64,000 nucleotides of DNA from Klebsormidium nitens. Its lineage: Eukaryota; Streptophyta; Klebsormidiophyceae; Klebsormidiales; Klebsormidiaceae. Shown piece after piece: positions 1-11,900 of this stretch. The notes under the pieces are model-generated. The model did not search any database. It was not told the origin of the DNA and saw only the letters and a list, made by a program, of their open reading frames with translations. The first letter of the stretch is position 1, and each line of letters starts with the position of its first letter. The stretch is from positions 1 through 64,000 of the forward strand of contig DF237423.1 in the NCBI GenBank assembly GCA_000708835.1, written 5' to 3'. The translations under genes were made by a program, and so were the position numbers.

Positions 1-190
1 ATTTTGAGCCAGATTTTAGGTGGCAGATAGCCCCAACCAAGCAGATTCCAGCATTGTAGCAAGCTCAAAATTTGACCATCATTTGACCTAATTTTACCCT
101 GAACGCGCTTAGGTGTCCGAGAATTGGTGCTTTTACCTTAACACCTCCTTTTTAGCTCTTCTCATTTTTTTCCTGTCCAAAGGTGCGGCC

Positions 191-3100
191 ATGGCAGTGG
201 CGTTTGCGGTAAACAGAGGGGCTTTGCCCAGATGCTGCCCAGTCAATAATAGAGCAAGCCAGATTGAGGCAGAAGTAGCTGCATCGAGGGCGCTCGGCCA
301 AGGCGCTGCATTGCTTGGAAAATTTGCATCACCAGCAATCAGGGAGTCGGCATTCCATGATGTGGATGCAAACAGGCACATCAAGCGCAGGAGGAAGCGA
401 CAGCTTGCATGCAGAGCTGCTGGAGCGAGCAATGCTGAGAAAACTGTAGCACGATCTGAAGGTACGTTCCATGAAAATATTCGCTGTAGGACTCGGCCAA
501 GTGCCGGAAGCTGTTGGCCCAGGCAGATTTTTCAGCTTATTGGACATAGCAGAGACAAGCTCCTGAGATTTCATTGCGTTGCCCCGGCTGTTGGTCCTTT
601 AGGCACACCCTTGGAGGTGCATCCAATTTGTCGCTGGGTGAGGCGGTGATTGCAGTAGAGTCACCAATGCTGCCAAACTAGAGTCCACGGGCTTCCAGGC
701 CTCAAAGGAAAGCATATTAGTCAATGGCGTTGAAAGATCTCCCTCTCGCAGTGGACTTGCTGTGTGCACGGAAGCAGAGCCTGACCAATCTGAGACTGGT
801 ACCGTGGCACATGGGGGAACTCTGCTTTCTTCCCTGCCACTTCTGGCGGAAGCACACTGCATCTGCGCTGGTGCAAACAATGCAATCCTGTATTCCTGCC
901 ACTTCGTTTCATAAAACATTCACAACCGCTTTCACAAATCATGCAGCAGAAAACATGTTGCAGAAGAGTCATGAAACATTCGTTCTCAAACATGCCACAT
1001 TTCAAACATTCCACCGAAGCCTATAGCACAGACTTTCAAAATACGACGGCTCACGACATTATCTGATTGCAATTGACAAACTTGGACTTGCAGACCGGAT
1101 AGAACTTGGCAAGACTGGCCTGCAAGTCTCACCTGTCGGCATTGGAACGCTACAGTGGGGGGACCCTGGGTCTGGTTTCGGAGACTCTTACGACGAGGAG
1201 ACGCTGAAGGAGGTATTTGACACAGCAGCGGAAGGGGGGATCTCATTCTTTGACACGGCTGAGGTGAGCTCTCATCATTTTTTCCACATTCCCGTTGCCT
1301 TTCGTTATCATCTTGCTGACAAAATGGAGAAAGAGCTTGATTCTTTGCATGAGCCTAATCAGTTTGTACTTTCTCGAAATGAAGTGCGCCCGAACGCATT
1401 AGGTGCTCAAGCACAGATTGTAGTAAGGAGACCCTTTCCCTTTTCCTGGTTAAGTGCTGGGGCTAGTCACCACAAGTGTCTTGAGATGGATGGGTCTGTC
1501 TACCAGCAGATAATCGTCCTGAACTTGTAAATTGTGGACGCCAGTTAACCGCTCTGGACCTCCGTTTTTGGGAATAACTCTTCAATTGACGGTTACATAT
1601 CACAAGCACCAGTGGGAGTGGTCGGTTACTGTGATGCCAGAGTGGGGTTTGGGCAAAATGCATCTCAACATGCATCTCCTACAAACGTTCTCAATAATCA
1701 CACGATCGAACCTTGGTAGTGCATACGAGCTTTCAGATCTCACCCGTTCAAAAGCAGAAGAAGCCTGTGTCTCTTGCCAACACTTGTGATCCTGTAACGA
1801 GAGTAGCTACTTGATAGGCCTATTCAATAACTGTCGTTAGTGGTTGTTAATCACGTTTGATCGGTGCAAACGGGAAGGGACAGGAAGTCTGTGATCATCT
1901 TTTTCCTGTCAAAGCCACCCAATTTGAAGGGCAGAAGGTCTTCGATGAGGTCTTACGTAACTGAAACTCTGCCATATTCGAATCAAAGTGCATGTTATAC
2001 CGATCAGAGTCTGTCAAAATTGTAATCAGCAGTACCTGATCTGCAATTATATTCACTTAGCCATTACGTCTGTCCAGCACAGAGAGGGCATTGAGGGACC
2101 GATCTTCTTCTCAGCGACAAATGCATTGCGGACAAGGGCAGATTAGGTCGCAGAGGCAGATTCGAAGATGTAATGGGAGCAGTCGAATGACTTTTCCCCT
2201 GAAGACTCTTGTGTAGCTTAACATCTTAATAAGTCGCTTCTTTTTAGGGAGTTTGTTTTTGCGTATTTGCTTGCTCGTTTGCTAGGCATGAATTTCTCTG
2301 CTCGGAGTTTGCCTGGTATTTGATTTCAGGCAAATACCACCGGCAATGCGTTGGAGAATGGAACGCATCATAAATCGTACCGGTTTCTATCGAGGCCGAA
2401 TCGTTCGAACATCCACTCTTACGAATCACTGCTCATGGACTTGCTAAAAAGCTCGTTCCGGATTTCAAAATCATTCAGGTTGAATCCTCCGGTGTGCAGG
2501 TGTACGGGTATGAGAGTATCAAGAAGGGCCAGTCCTCGGAGCAGCTGGTGGGCCGCTTCACCAAGTCGCTACCAGCAGGAAAACCGGCGCCCGTGGTGGC
2601 GACCAAGTTCTTCACGATTCCCTGGACGAATCTCCTCGTGGGTGAGGGGCTTCAGATCTGAGACACAATCAATGAAGAGGTCCTGCTGGATCGCAGATTC
2701 GAGATTAATATTGGCGCGCACCTTCACGCTCACCGCTTCAAGATCCCTCAGAAAACAGGACAGCCTGTGGCGCATAGCAAGGTTCAAAAGGGGAAGAGCA
2801 TCACCAACCATTGACAAGGATCTCGAGGTGACGCTGGGGTGTCTTTGGTGGTCTATAATTGCGGAGCATACATAGGTTTCCATCCAATCCGGCTGCTTAG
2901 TGCTCCGAACATATCCCGACCTAGAAGATAGGTAGCGGCGTCTTCAAGCCTCCGCTTCTTTTCAGGTGGAGGATTTCGCTTCGGACGCAAATCCATGATT
3001 GCTGCGCTGAAAGAGAGCCTCAAACGGCTCGGCAAAGACAAGGTCGATTTGTACCAGGTGAGGCCCCCTCTTTCGGTTTCCACTTATCAGCGCCGTTGTA

Positions 3101-6100
3101 TTAATCGTCAAGATCTGGGATGACTCTCGTCGTTTGTTCAAATCTATTAAACTGGTGCTTCCTCAACCCGACTTTCCTTGCCAGACTCTTGGCTTCCAGA
3201 GGTGCCCGAATACAGCATATAATCCCGACTGTCTTCGCCCTGACCGGAGTCTGGTGATACAAAGAACCGACTATTAGGAGCTGCGGTGTAACCTTTTGTG
3301 ATATCTGGTCTCATGTCTGTACAACGGTTCGCTCAAAAGGCGTCCAAGGCCCAACTGTGACGGCTATCGAAGCGGCAAACGCTCTTGACGACCACTGATT
3401 AACCGCCGCACTGGGAGTATCCCGCAAAGCCGGCCTTTTTATGACGACTTCTTCCTGCGCTACTTACGTCGAAGCACTGGTCGACCCGATGCCCATGTCT
3501 TGTCGTTGTTTCCTCGAGGTCCCAGGTTTGACGTCTACACATTTCTTGGCTTGACGTTTACGGGTTTCTTGGCTTGCAGATTCACTTCCCATTTCCCACC
3601 TTCTCGAACAGCACGCTCATGGACGGTTTGAAAGAGGTTAGGGACCTCGGGTTGGCGGACGCGGTCGGCGTCTCCAACTACTCCTTAGCTCAGGTCAGTG
3701 ACGTTTCTATGCTCGCTGCCTACCGTACGTCAAACATGCTGGCCATTTTCCGGAGGAAACGTTGGTCAGGACGACAAGGTGGTGTCAGCAGCACCGTTTA
3801 GAGGTTGTAGCTGATGGGATCGGCTCGCCCGATCGAAAGGATTGATCGTTTGTAATGGGAAGGTCTGTGGTGTGGTAAATTTGTTTGGCCCCAGAGTTCG
3901 GTCTGAATGAACCTGGCAGACGTTTGGGCTTGCAGACTAGCGCTCTTGCAGGAGAGGGTTTAGGACTCTACTTTTCGGTTCCAAGCGTCAGCCCCAGCTG
4001 TGTGTTCCTTCTGCGAAGTTTCCACGCCAGAAGCATGAGAAGCTTTTGATGCTCAAGAACTCAGCTAAGGGTAGTCTGCGTTTTGCAGATGGAAGACGCG
4101 CACTCCCTATTAGACAAGCACGGCATCCCCCTAGCCTCCAATCAAGTCCAGTATAGGTGAGGCATCCTGCGGCTGCGCTCATCCTCTTCGACCTTTTCCT
4201 TCGAGCCTCTGCACATTACTGACAATGAATCATGAACAACTGCCATTTTCGCTTGCAACCGCATGAGGTACTATTCTCAATTAGATCTACCTTGACGAGC
4301 ACCGGGGACATGCTTCATTCCATGCCCCGAGCCACTGTACGTCTTTCGGTACCTTCCCACTGTGTTGTCAGAACCCATGGAAGGAGAACGTGGACTACAA
4401 TTTCCAATTCTGGACCCCCACACCGACTTGTATCCTATGCGCGCGTACGTGGCTCAAAGACTGGTTACTTTTTTGGTCACTCGGTCGCTTGGCTTTGTCC
4501 GGCCCGGTCACAGTCTTGTACCGTATTTGCATGCCAGGTAGGTATTCTAGCCCCCGGTGGGGTTACGATCGGTCGGTCAAAGAGCAGACTAGTCAAGGCC
4601 ACGTTACCGCTCAACCAACCTCAAAGCTACACCAAGTCTTTCGAAGCTCGCGCACAGGGTAACAGCTCTTGTGGGAGTCCAGAACTGAAAACTGTAGTCC
4701 GCGTTCTCCTTCCACGGGTTCTGTCAGCACCTTATCGGACTGCACCGTTCTCGGATCGAGAGTCTTACGGTTTCTTTACGTGCTTTGCTGCAGTTTACTG
4801 AGTCGGGCGCCCGACAAGAGTGGGCTCCTTGAAAAGGCGAAAGTAAGCCTCGCGCTTTACGGCGCCCTTTTTTCTTTGCAACGCGTGGATTCGTTGGCAA
4901 CCGCGGCTGCCCTTGCTAGCATGGATTGGGCAAATGCCACATAACGTGCGTGCTATTTTACCTGAGTGTCAGCTTGGTTAGGTTGTTTTCAAGCGGGTCA
5001 GAGACATGACAAGGCTCCTTTGAAGGCCGTTGATTCTCCCCCGTCCTTTCACAGCCGTTGTACCTTAGTTGACTTCACGAAGTCGATCAATTTCACTCCG
5101 GTTGTAAGTCAGAAACGGAGCCACTCCGTCAGAAGTGAGGGAACCGTCAGCAATCGTCTTTGGTTGTCGCATCGCGGTTCGCTTTTGTATCAATCAATGC
5201 TATTTTGTTTGGGCTGTACTGAGCCAGCGCTGTTCCGAAACCCTTCCCAAGTTGGTCGAAGGTGATGATGACCCTGCATACCTAGCGCGAGAAGTATGTC
5301 CGGTGCGCAAATCTTGCACACCGTTCTCAGGGGCAATTCGTTCAGTTGTGCAGGATTTGGGCGTGTCGGTGATAGCATATCAACCACTGGCCTCCGGCAA
5401 GCTGACGCAGCGGCAACTAGAAAGGGGAGAGCAGGGCAGCGAGGTGAGGTGACAGTACTGACGATTGCTGGATTACCAGAAACGAAAGGGGATTTGAAAT
5501 ACGAGTGGAAAAGGAAGGGCCTCAGATCACGTCAACAAAGGCTGGAAAATGATGAGATGGCTGGGTCTTTTCTGCAGTTTCGACGGACTGTAACTTCCGA
5601 ATCCTGACTAGTAGGTGCAGTCGAGATGCTCATCTCCGCTACATGGAACAAGTGTCGTAATGTCGTGATATCGTGACACGATGTCGCCCCTGTATTCGGG
5701 CCAATGTTCTCGACAAAGCCGACTAATTGAAGGCAGAGGTTCAATGAAGACGATCGATTCTCGTTCTCCTTGTTGCTGTCGGACGCAATCTTCTCGGAGA
5801 AAAGCACGAGCAAATAAACCTTTGCGGCTGCTGGAAAAGATCCGAAGCAGCCGGACAGCATCATCATGCACGATCGAAGTCGCCGCTTTCCATCCGTGCA
5901 AGTCATTTCGCACTCTGACAATATGCACCTATTTGTTCGTTTCATTTCTGCAGCTGCGGCCGCTATTGCAGCTGATGAGCTTTATCGGCGCCGTGAATGG
6001 GGGCAAGAGCGTCACCCAGGTTGCGTTGAACTACCTCGTCTGTAAAGGGGCTATTCCCATACCAGGGTGCGTGCCTGTCCGACTCTTCCGCTGAAACTGC

Positions 6101-7204
6101 TTGTGCTTGCGCGAGCATCAGATTCCCTCTTCCGGAGGATTTTGAGGCGGCCAGATGCCGCCTGGAGGCAGCGCCGCCTGTCGCACATCGTATGCGCCTT
6201 CGAAGTTCCCGTGTCTGATCGTACGTCTCGAGTCCTGATCCCTCTGCTTTTGGTTGTAAGGGCGTTCGGCTTTTGGTATCGCCCGCCTCTGATGTGGCGG
6301 CCCTGTAGAAATGGCGTCTTTCGCTTATCAAAAAAGACTCAACCGTCAAACATGACTGTTTTTGAACGTTCGCTCAAGCGCGGGATTAATTCGGAAGTCG
6401 ATGTGGACCGTAATGAGCTCTTTCGAGGAGAGACAAAAGTCAGCAGGTTGCGATCTCCTGCTTCCTGTTGCTGCCAGGATCTCGTTCGAGGGTAGACAAA
6501 ACCTCAGCAGGTCACAAATGGCTGCTTTCCTGTTGCTGCCAGGAGCTCTTTCGAGGGCAGACAAAAACTCAGCAGGTCACAAATGGCTGCTCTCCTATTG
6601 CTGCCAGGAGCTCTTTCGAGGGCAGGCAAGAACTCAGCAGCTCATGACCGGCTGTTTTTCTGTTGCTGCCAGGTGCAAGTCTGTAGTGCAAGCGAAAGAG
6701 CACGTGGGCGCCCTGGGATGGCGGCTCGACGAGAACGAAGGTGAGCCGTTGGATCTCGCTGATCGCCGATGAACATAAAGGACAGACTGGCGGTCAGTCT
6801 TGTGCCCTGGTCGTGGTGTTGGTTTGTGTCAGGACCCTGTGAGCGGACCTCTTCAGAAAAGCAACCCTGTCTGGGATTGTTTTAATGAGACAAACGATCA
6901 CAGTCGCTGCATTGGGTGAGCTCTTGAAGAGGGCTTCGATCGTGACTGAGGGGTTTCATCTCGGAGGTCTCACTTTCTGGAACCGTACTTTCAGTCGAAA
7001 GGTCTCCATCAACAATTCCGCTCTAGGCGCTTTCAGTTCTTCCGTTGCTGGAGGCCGAACCCCCGGATTGTATTCTTATGTAGCTGGTTCACATTCACAC
7101 CCGGTGAGGCCTCTCTTATGAGGCAGCGGTTCTAACCGAGCATCGACACCCCCTGCTTTGCAGTTGCCACGATCGAGGAGAAGCTGGCAAGCCTCAGCCT
7201 CTGA
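191..7204 (+). CDS. Plastid-type aldo/keto reductase, multi-exon
   Basis: NAD(P)H-dependent reductase of the aldo/keto reductase fold, like the plant plastid 'NAD(P)-linked oxidoreductase' group; substrate unknown. Exons with matching phases: 191-461, 1094-1263, 2500-2641, 2966-3057, 3580-3693, 4089-4156, 5354-5443, 5954-6066, 6673-6740, 7164-7204. Exon 1 (about 90 residues, starts MAVAFAVNRGALPRCC, Arg/Ala/Ser-rich, few acids early) looks like a chloroplast transit peptide. The catalytic tetrad is visible: Asp144 (FFDTAE), Tyr149 (VYGY), Lys183 (VVATKFF) and His227 (QIHFP). Later landmarks are GVSNYS, GIPLASNQVQYS, LGVSVIAYQPLASG, VALNYLV and IPIPG. The family expects about 17 residues between NQVQYS and DLGVSV (a YR-P-E type segment). 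I could not find that exon between 4157 and 5353, so the gene is either missing it or the exon is diverged. Length without it is about 389 aa, close to the family plus a transit peptide. The intron before exon 6673 carries a 65-bp tandem repeat. Family call is firm; plastid targeting is inferred. Confidence 0.88.
6415..6672 (+). repeat. 65-bp tandem repeat ending at a splice acceptor
   Basis: Four head-to-tail copies at 6415-6478, 6479-6542, 6543-6607 and 6608-6672. Each runs from a GAGCTC-TTTCGAGG-like start to a pyrimidine stretch ending CTGTTGCTGCCAG. Only the last CCAG abuts the recognisable exon (6673) of the aldo/keto reductase. Every copy therefore carries a candidate 3' splice site. 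Confidence 0.9.
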
Positions 7205-8919
7205 CAGGAGACATGAGCCGTCTTGAGTGCTCGTGAGACGGACTCCCAGCCTAGGTACTGTATACACGGATCTGGTATGAGGGAGCAGACTGCGCTTTAG
7301 TGGATCTAAACTCAGATTTCTTTGAGGAAAGATAAGCGGATTGTCGTCGTATAGTTGGATCAATTGCGAGTCGCTTCTAGCTTCTCACGGATTAAGACGA
7401 GGGCATGTATTGCGCAGTTGACCTGATGCTGCAACCAGCACGGTTCGAGAACGGAGATAGAGCTTGCTTCTCGGCTTGACCCGGTTCAGTGTGTACTACT
7501 GATTGCTGATCGGGGAAAAACGGTTGATTTGAGCATGCTTCCGGCCTGCAAGTAAGTACATGTTCCACGAGTTGCAGCTGATGCAGCTATAACATCTGTA
7601 GACTGAAGATCTGGTTGCTTCTCTTTGTTTGTTCACTTTCTTGAAGCTGCATATTTCAGCTCTTGTGCTTCGGCACAAGCTACCTACGGTGGGTTCCGGC
7701 CGAGTCGACTCCGACTCGAACCGCAACGAAATTGTGGGACCCGGTATCAAATTCTGTCAGTGATACCGGCGGTTCACGTTACGCTGAGTCGGACTTCCGA
7801 AACATGTACGGTTCGAGTACTCAGGAATTTTTGCTCGGCCGTAAGTGAGTGTCATGAAGTTGTAAACAAGTGTATTATTTTACACTTTGACGGGAGCATG
7901 AAAATGCCACACTAAGATGCGGCTTATGCAACATGCAGAAACCTTTGACAAGCTAAAAAAAATGTTGGGGGACCGTCATTAGCTGTCCTCTGAAGCTCCA
8001 ACATCATGTTTTGTTCAGGACAAATCTCAAATAGCAGCATAGGAGGCGCAAAGTTGGCCGCCATTGTTGGATTTTGAAGAGCGCCTTCTCTTACACTCCT
8101 ATATCAAATCTCTGCACTCTTCTTTCAGTCTGGGTACCGCGGTACTCGTGCACGGTACAAGTCGGAAGTTCCGACCAAGACCATGAAATTTAAATTTGTC
8201 GGCCGCGCAGACTCGAGTCTCGCGCGACGGTACCGTACCTCCGGGTAGTACGTAATTGCCCGTTTGATCGACGTGTCAGGAAAAGCTCGATTCATGAATT
8301 CGGACCCGATTCTCTAGCACGGCCGAGTACGATCGTTAGTACTGCGTACAAAATGTGTCGCGACGCGTGACACCGGTCATACAAATTTGAGACGCGGTCG
8401 ATACCGTCGAGACCCACCATAGGTAGCTTGTGGGAGACCAGCATGCGTCGAACTTGGGACTTATTCTGTCGGAGATCGGTCATTTGATGCGGGTGAGATA
8501 TCAATATGAGTATATCGGGGCTGCCAATTTGTCTCAATGATGGGCCCTGGGCACTAAAAAGACCAGGCCGCATGCTATATATGATGGTACGTTAATACCT
8601 CCATGAGAGCGGCTATATACAAGGGCCAGTGACCTGCTTGCAAATCCGGATCCAATTGGCATGCTTCTACCATTACGCAATATTCCTCACTTAATTTGGT
8701 CCGATCAATTGTCAATATACACTGCGCAACAATGCTTCGATCAATCTCTTCACGTCCATACATCCCGCGCCCAATGTGATACCGCGATGGTGGTGCACCC
8801 ACAGTAAGCTCTAAGTTACCCTCTTGCTTAAGCTAGCTCAATCGACACCTTCGAGGTAGATGGACGGTCTTTATAGACCCTATTAGCAATCTGCCGCGCT
8901 AGGTCGACAAGCACCTGAG
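7205..8919. other. Intergenic, AKR 3' side to GT90 3' side (convergent genes)
   Basis: I see no gene with splice or family support. GGTACC-rich stretches occur around 7741-7830 and 8120-8240, and related-looking ones recur near 13740-13860. Two adjacent minus-strand open stretches at 8292-8573 and 8575-8802 read rather like protein (for example CILTIDRTKLSEEY) but lack a start, a family match or a common frame. They may be a decayed element. Confidence 0.5.
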
Positions 8920-11900
8920 CTATTGATTGCAGAGTGACGTCACCGAGGGTCGTTCCCGACACCGCTTCCGACAATGTTCGAGCTCCCCGTTCCACGAGTT
9001 CATCGTGAGGTTTCTACAGCACATCAGCTTTGCTAGAGGGTGTTTGGTGGGCTTGTACGACAGGCGGCTAGCGTAGAGAGATATCGTAAGGGCCTGGTAG
9101 CGTGCTAGGTTTGGATTGTCTATATACTGCTTCGCAAAAGCCGCCCCTCGCTCTCCGATCCTCTTCACGACGTCATCGTTATGCCGTGCCCACTCTATCT
9201 TTTTCTCAAGGTCCAGCTCGAAATTAAATGCGGATATTGGGATGTAATGCTTATACGCCTTGAGATCCGGGTAAAACCATTGCAACCCTTCCTCCCATAA
9301 CTTAAACACGACCGAGTTCGCCAGCAGCAGGTTCTTCAGTCGAAACGACGGCCCGTGTCCCTCGACGTCCAGCAGATACTTATAATGCAGAAGCCCCTCT
9401 GCGCTCAGAGCGGATTCCGTTGTCATCCTCTCGCAGTCATCTTCCCCTATCGGGCCCCCGTGTTTCTCCAGCGCCGGAATGTATAGCCTCTTACAGTCGT
9501 CTACCGGGCCGGTATGCCGGGAATCTATCAAGTCCGGTCGGGCCAGCCCCATTCTCAGCACGCGCGCACGGGGCTCGACTGCGGTTAGAGTCCCCCGCCA
9601 AACCGCGCGCGCGTCTTTCAGCTCCCACGGGACGGGGGGGTAACTGTCGACGCGCCACGGGCTGCCCTCCTTGAAGTCCTGCTGCGACCACGTGTAGTCG
9701 TACCTACGATGGGAAAGTGGCGGAAATTGGAGAGAGGAAGGAAGGCGAGAAAGAAAAGAGAAAGGAAAAGGAAAGCGAAAGAGGAGGACGCGAGAAAGGA
9801 AGGAAGCGAAGCGAGTGAGGAAGGAAGAGCGAGAGGACAGTAGCGAGAGAGGGAAGTAGCGAACAAGGAGGAAGACAGAGACGCAAAATGCGAAAGAGGA
9901 AGGAATAAAAGAGGAGAAACGTTGAGGGCGGAGGAAGAGCTGGTCAACGGACAGTTTCGACCGGCGGCATGCGCCCACAGACCGAGCCCAAGGAGGGAAG
10001 GAAGCTTATTGAGGATCCTTGTCGTGTTGCGGCTTACTTGTGTCAAGATTGTGAAAAGCGTTCTAAGAAGCAACCGGATGATTCCAGGCGAGCTTCGGTG
10101 AGAAACGTAAATATCATGATGTTCATCCTCAAAGCTTGCGGCCGTTTGAGTGGCCAAGTTTGGACCTTGCAGAGATTGAAGCCCGCTGTTTCACAGGCTG
10201 CAGCTCCGTATCCCATCATATCATTTGAGTCAGGTCGTGAACTGCGTGCATTTCAGTCAATACTGCAACCCCTTCTATGAAGCTGTGACGTGGGTAGGAT
10301 GAGAAGAGTCTCCCAAAAGATCCTAGTGCCTATACCTCATGAAGTATTGAAAGCGGATCCGTTGACTTACGTTGGGAGGAACAGCGCGTTGCAAGACGCC
10401 CCGTAGTTGTCGTCGCGCAGGCTCCACGACATCATGGGCGCTAAATTCTGGGCCAGCGTCTGGTAGGCCACGGGGGCGCAGCGGTCGGAGAAGGACAGCA
10501 GAAAGTCCGCGTCGGGAACGTCGTGATCGGCAAGCATTTCTTGCAGGCTGGTCAGCGCGTGCAACGCCTGCGGTAAGAAAACGGGTTGACCAAGAGGTTA
10601 AGTACGGGCTACGATTAGCAGGGGTAATAAGATGTCGTGGTCGGCCAGCATTTCTTGCAGGCCTGTGGCAGAATGCAGGTTAATCTGGAGGTTATCTACC
10701 CAAGGTATAAAGCTGTGGGTTTTGGTGTAAGCAGTGGGCTATAGGAGGTCATGGTCAATGAGCTACTTCTAGCAGGCTGGCCTGCGCGTGCAACGCCGGC
10801 GGCAGAACACGGTTGACTGGGAGGATATCTACTGGTTGGTATAAGCAGTCGGCTAGGAAGGTGTGGTCGGTTAGCATATCCTGCAGACCGGTCATTCCTT
10901 GCGAGAAAATGCGGGCCAGCGGATTGGTTTACCGGGAAAAATTTTCTGGTTCCTTATAAGCAGCAGGGTGAAGAACGTTCTGTTTAGTCAGCAACTCCTG
11001 CAGGCTGGCGAAAGCGTGCAGTGCCTGCGAGAACATGCGGATAAGCGGATGGGTTACTGGGGAGGTTCTTAAGTGGTTAGGCAGAAGCAGAAGAATATCG
11101 GGCGTCGCGCGCAGCCAGCATCTTCTGCAGGCTGGTGAGAACTTGCATCGCCTGCAAGAAGCAGTCGGTTAGCAGTTGGGGTTAGCAATCAACGGGCTAC
11201 TGGTACAGCAGATGTCCAATGACTTCTCCCGCCCCTGATAATGCATAATCTAGAAGTTCGACTTGATGATCAAAGGTTGTCTCGTGGTCTCCTGCTCAGT
11301 AAATCGCCTTAGCGAGTCTCAGGATTGAGAGCGTAACGTCGGTTGATTGGGTCACCGTCCAAACCTGTTGTGCCTTCTCATATGTTTGATTGAGCGAATG
11401 ATTGATTGATGTAATAAATGTCGACTGCATCCAGACAGTCTTTGAACGATCCCTATGGTCCGGTGGTCTGATCCAGATTGCTCCAGATTAAGTACCGTCC
11501 CCGTCAATGAAGGAGGAATGATGCGAAGTCTGACGTCTCCATGCTCGGCCAGGTCGCTTTCCCATTCTTGGTCGCTGTCTCCCGGAAGAGTGCCTGATTT
11601 TTCAAGCTTTTGTGGCATGTGCGACCGGTTCACTATTTGCCCCTTCCCAACAGTGGCAAATGACAGAACAGCGGTGGCATCTTTGAGCTAGCGAATGGTA
11701 TCCCATCCTTGCTGCCGGACCTGCTCCAATTAGGCATTATCAATAAGAACCGACAGGGGACCTGAAGCGTCATCCTCATGAGGAAGCCACCCCTGCTTAC
11801 CGAGCCTGGTCAAGAGGCCCTCCAAAATGATGGGCACCGTTTTATGTGAGCTTTCTCGCCCTAAAAACAGAAAGGGGCGAGCTTTTCATAAGACTTACAT

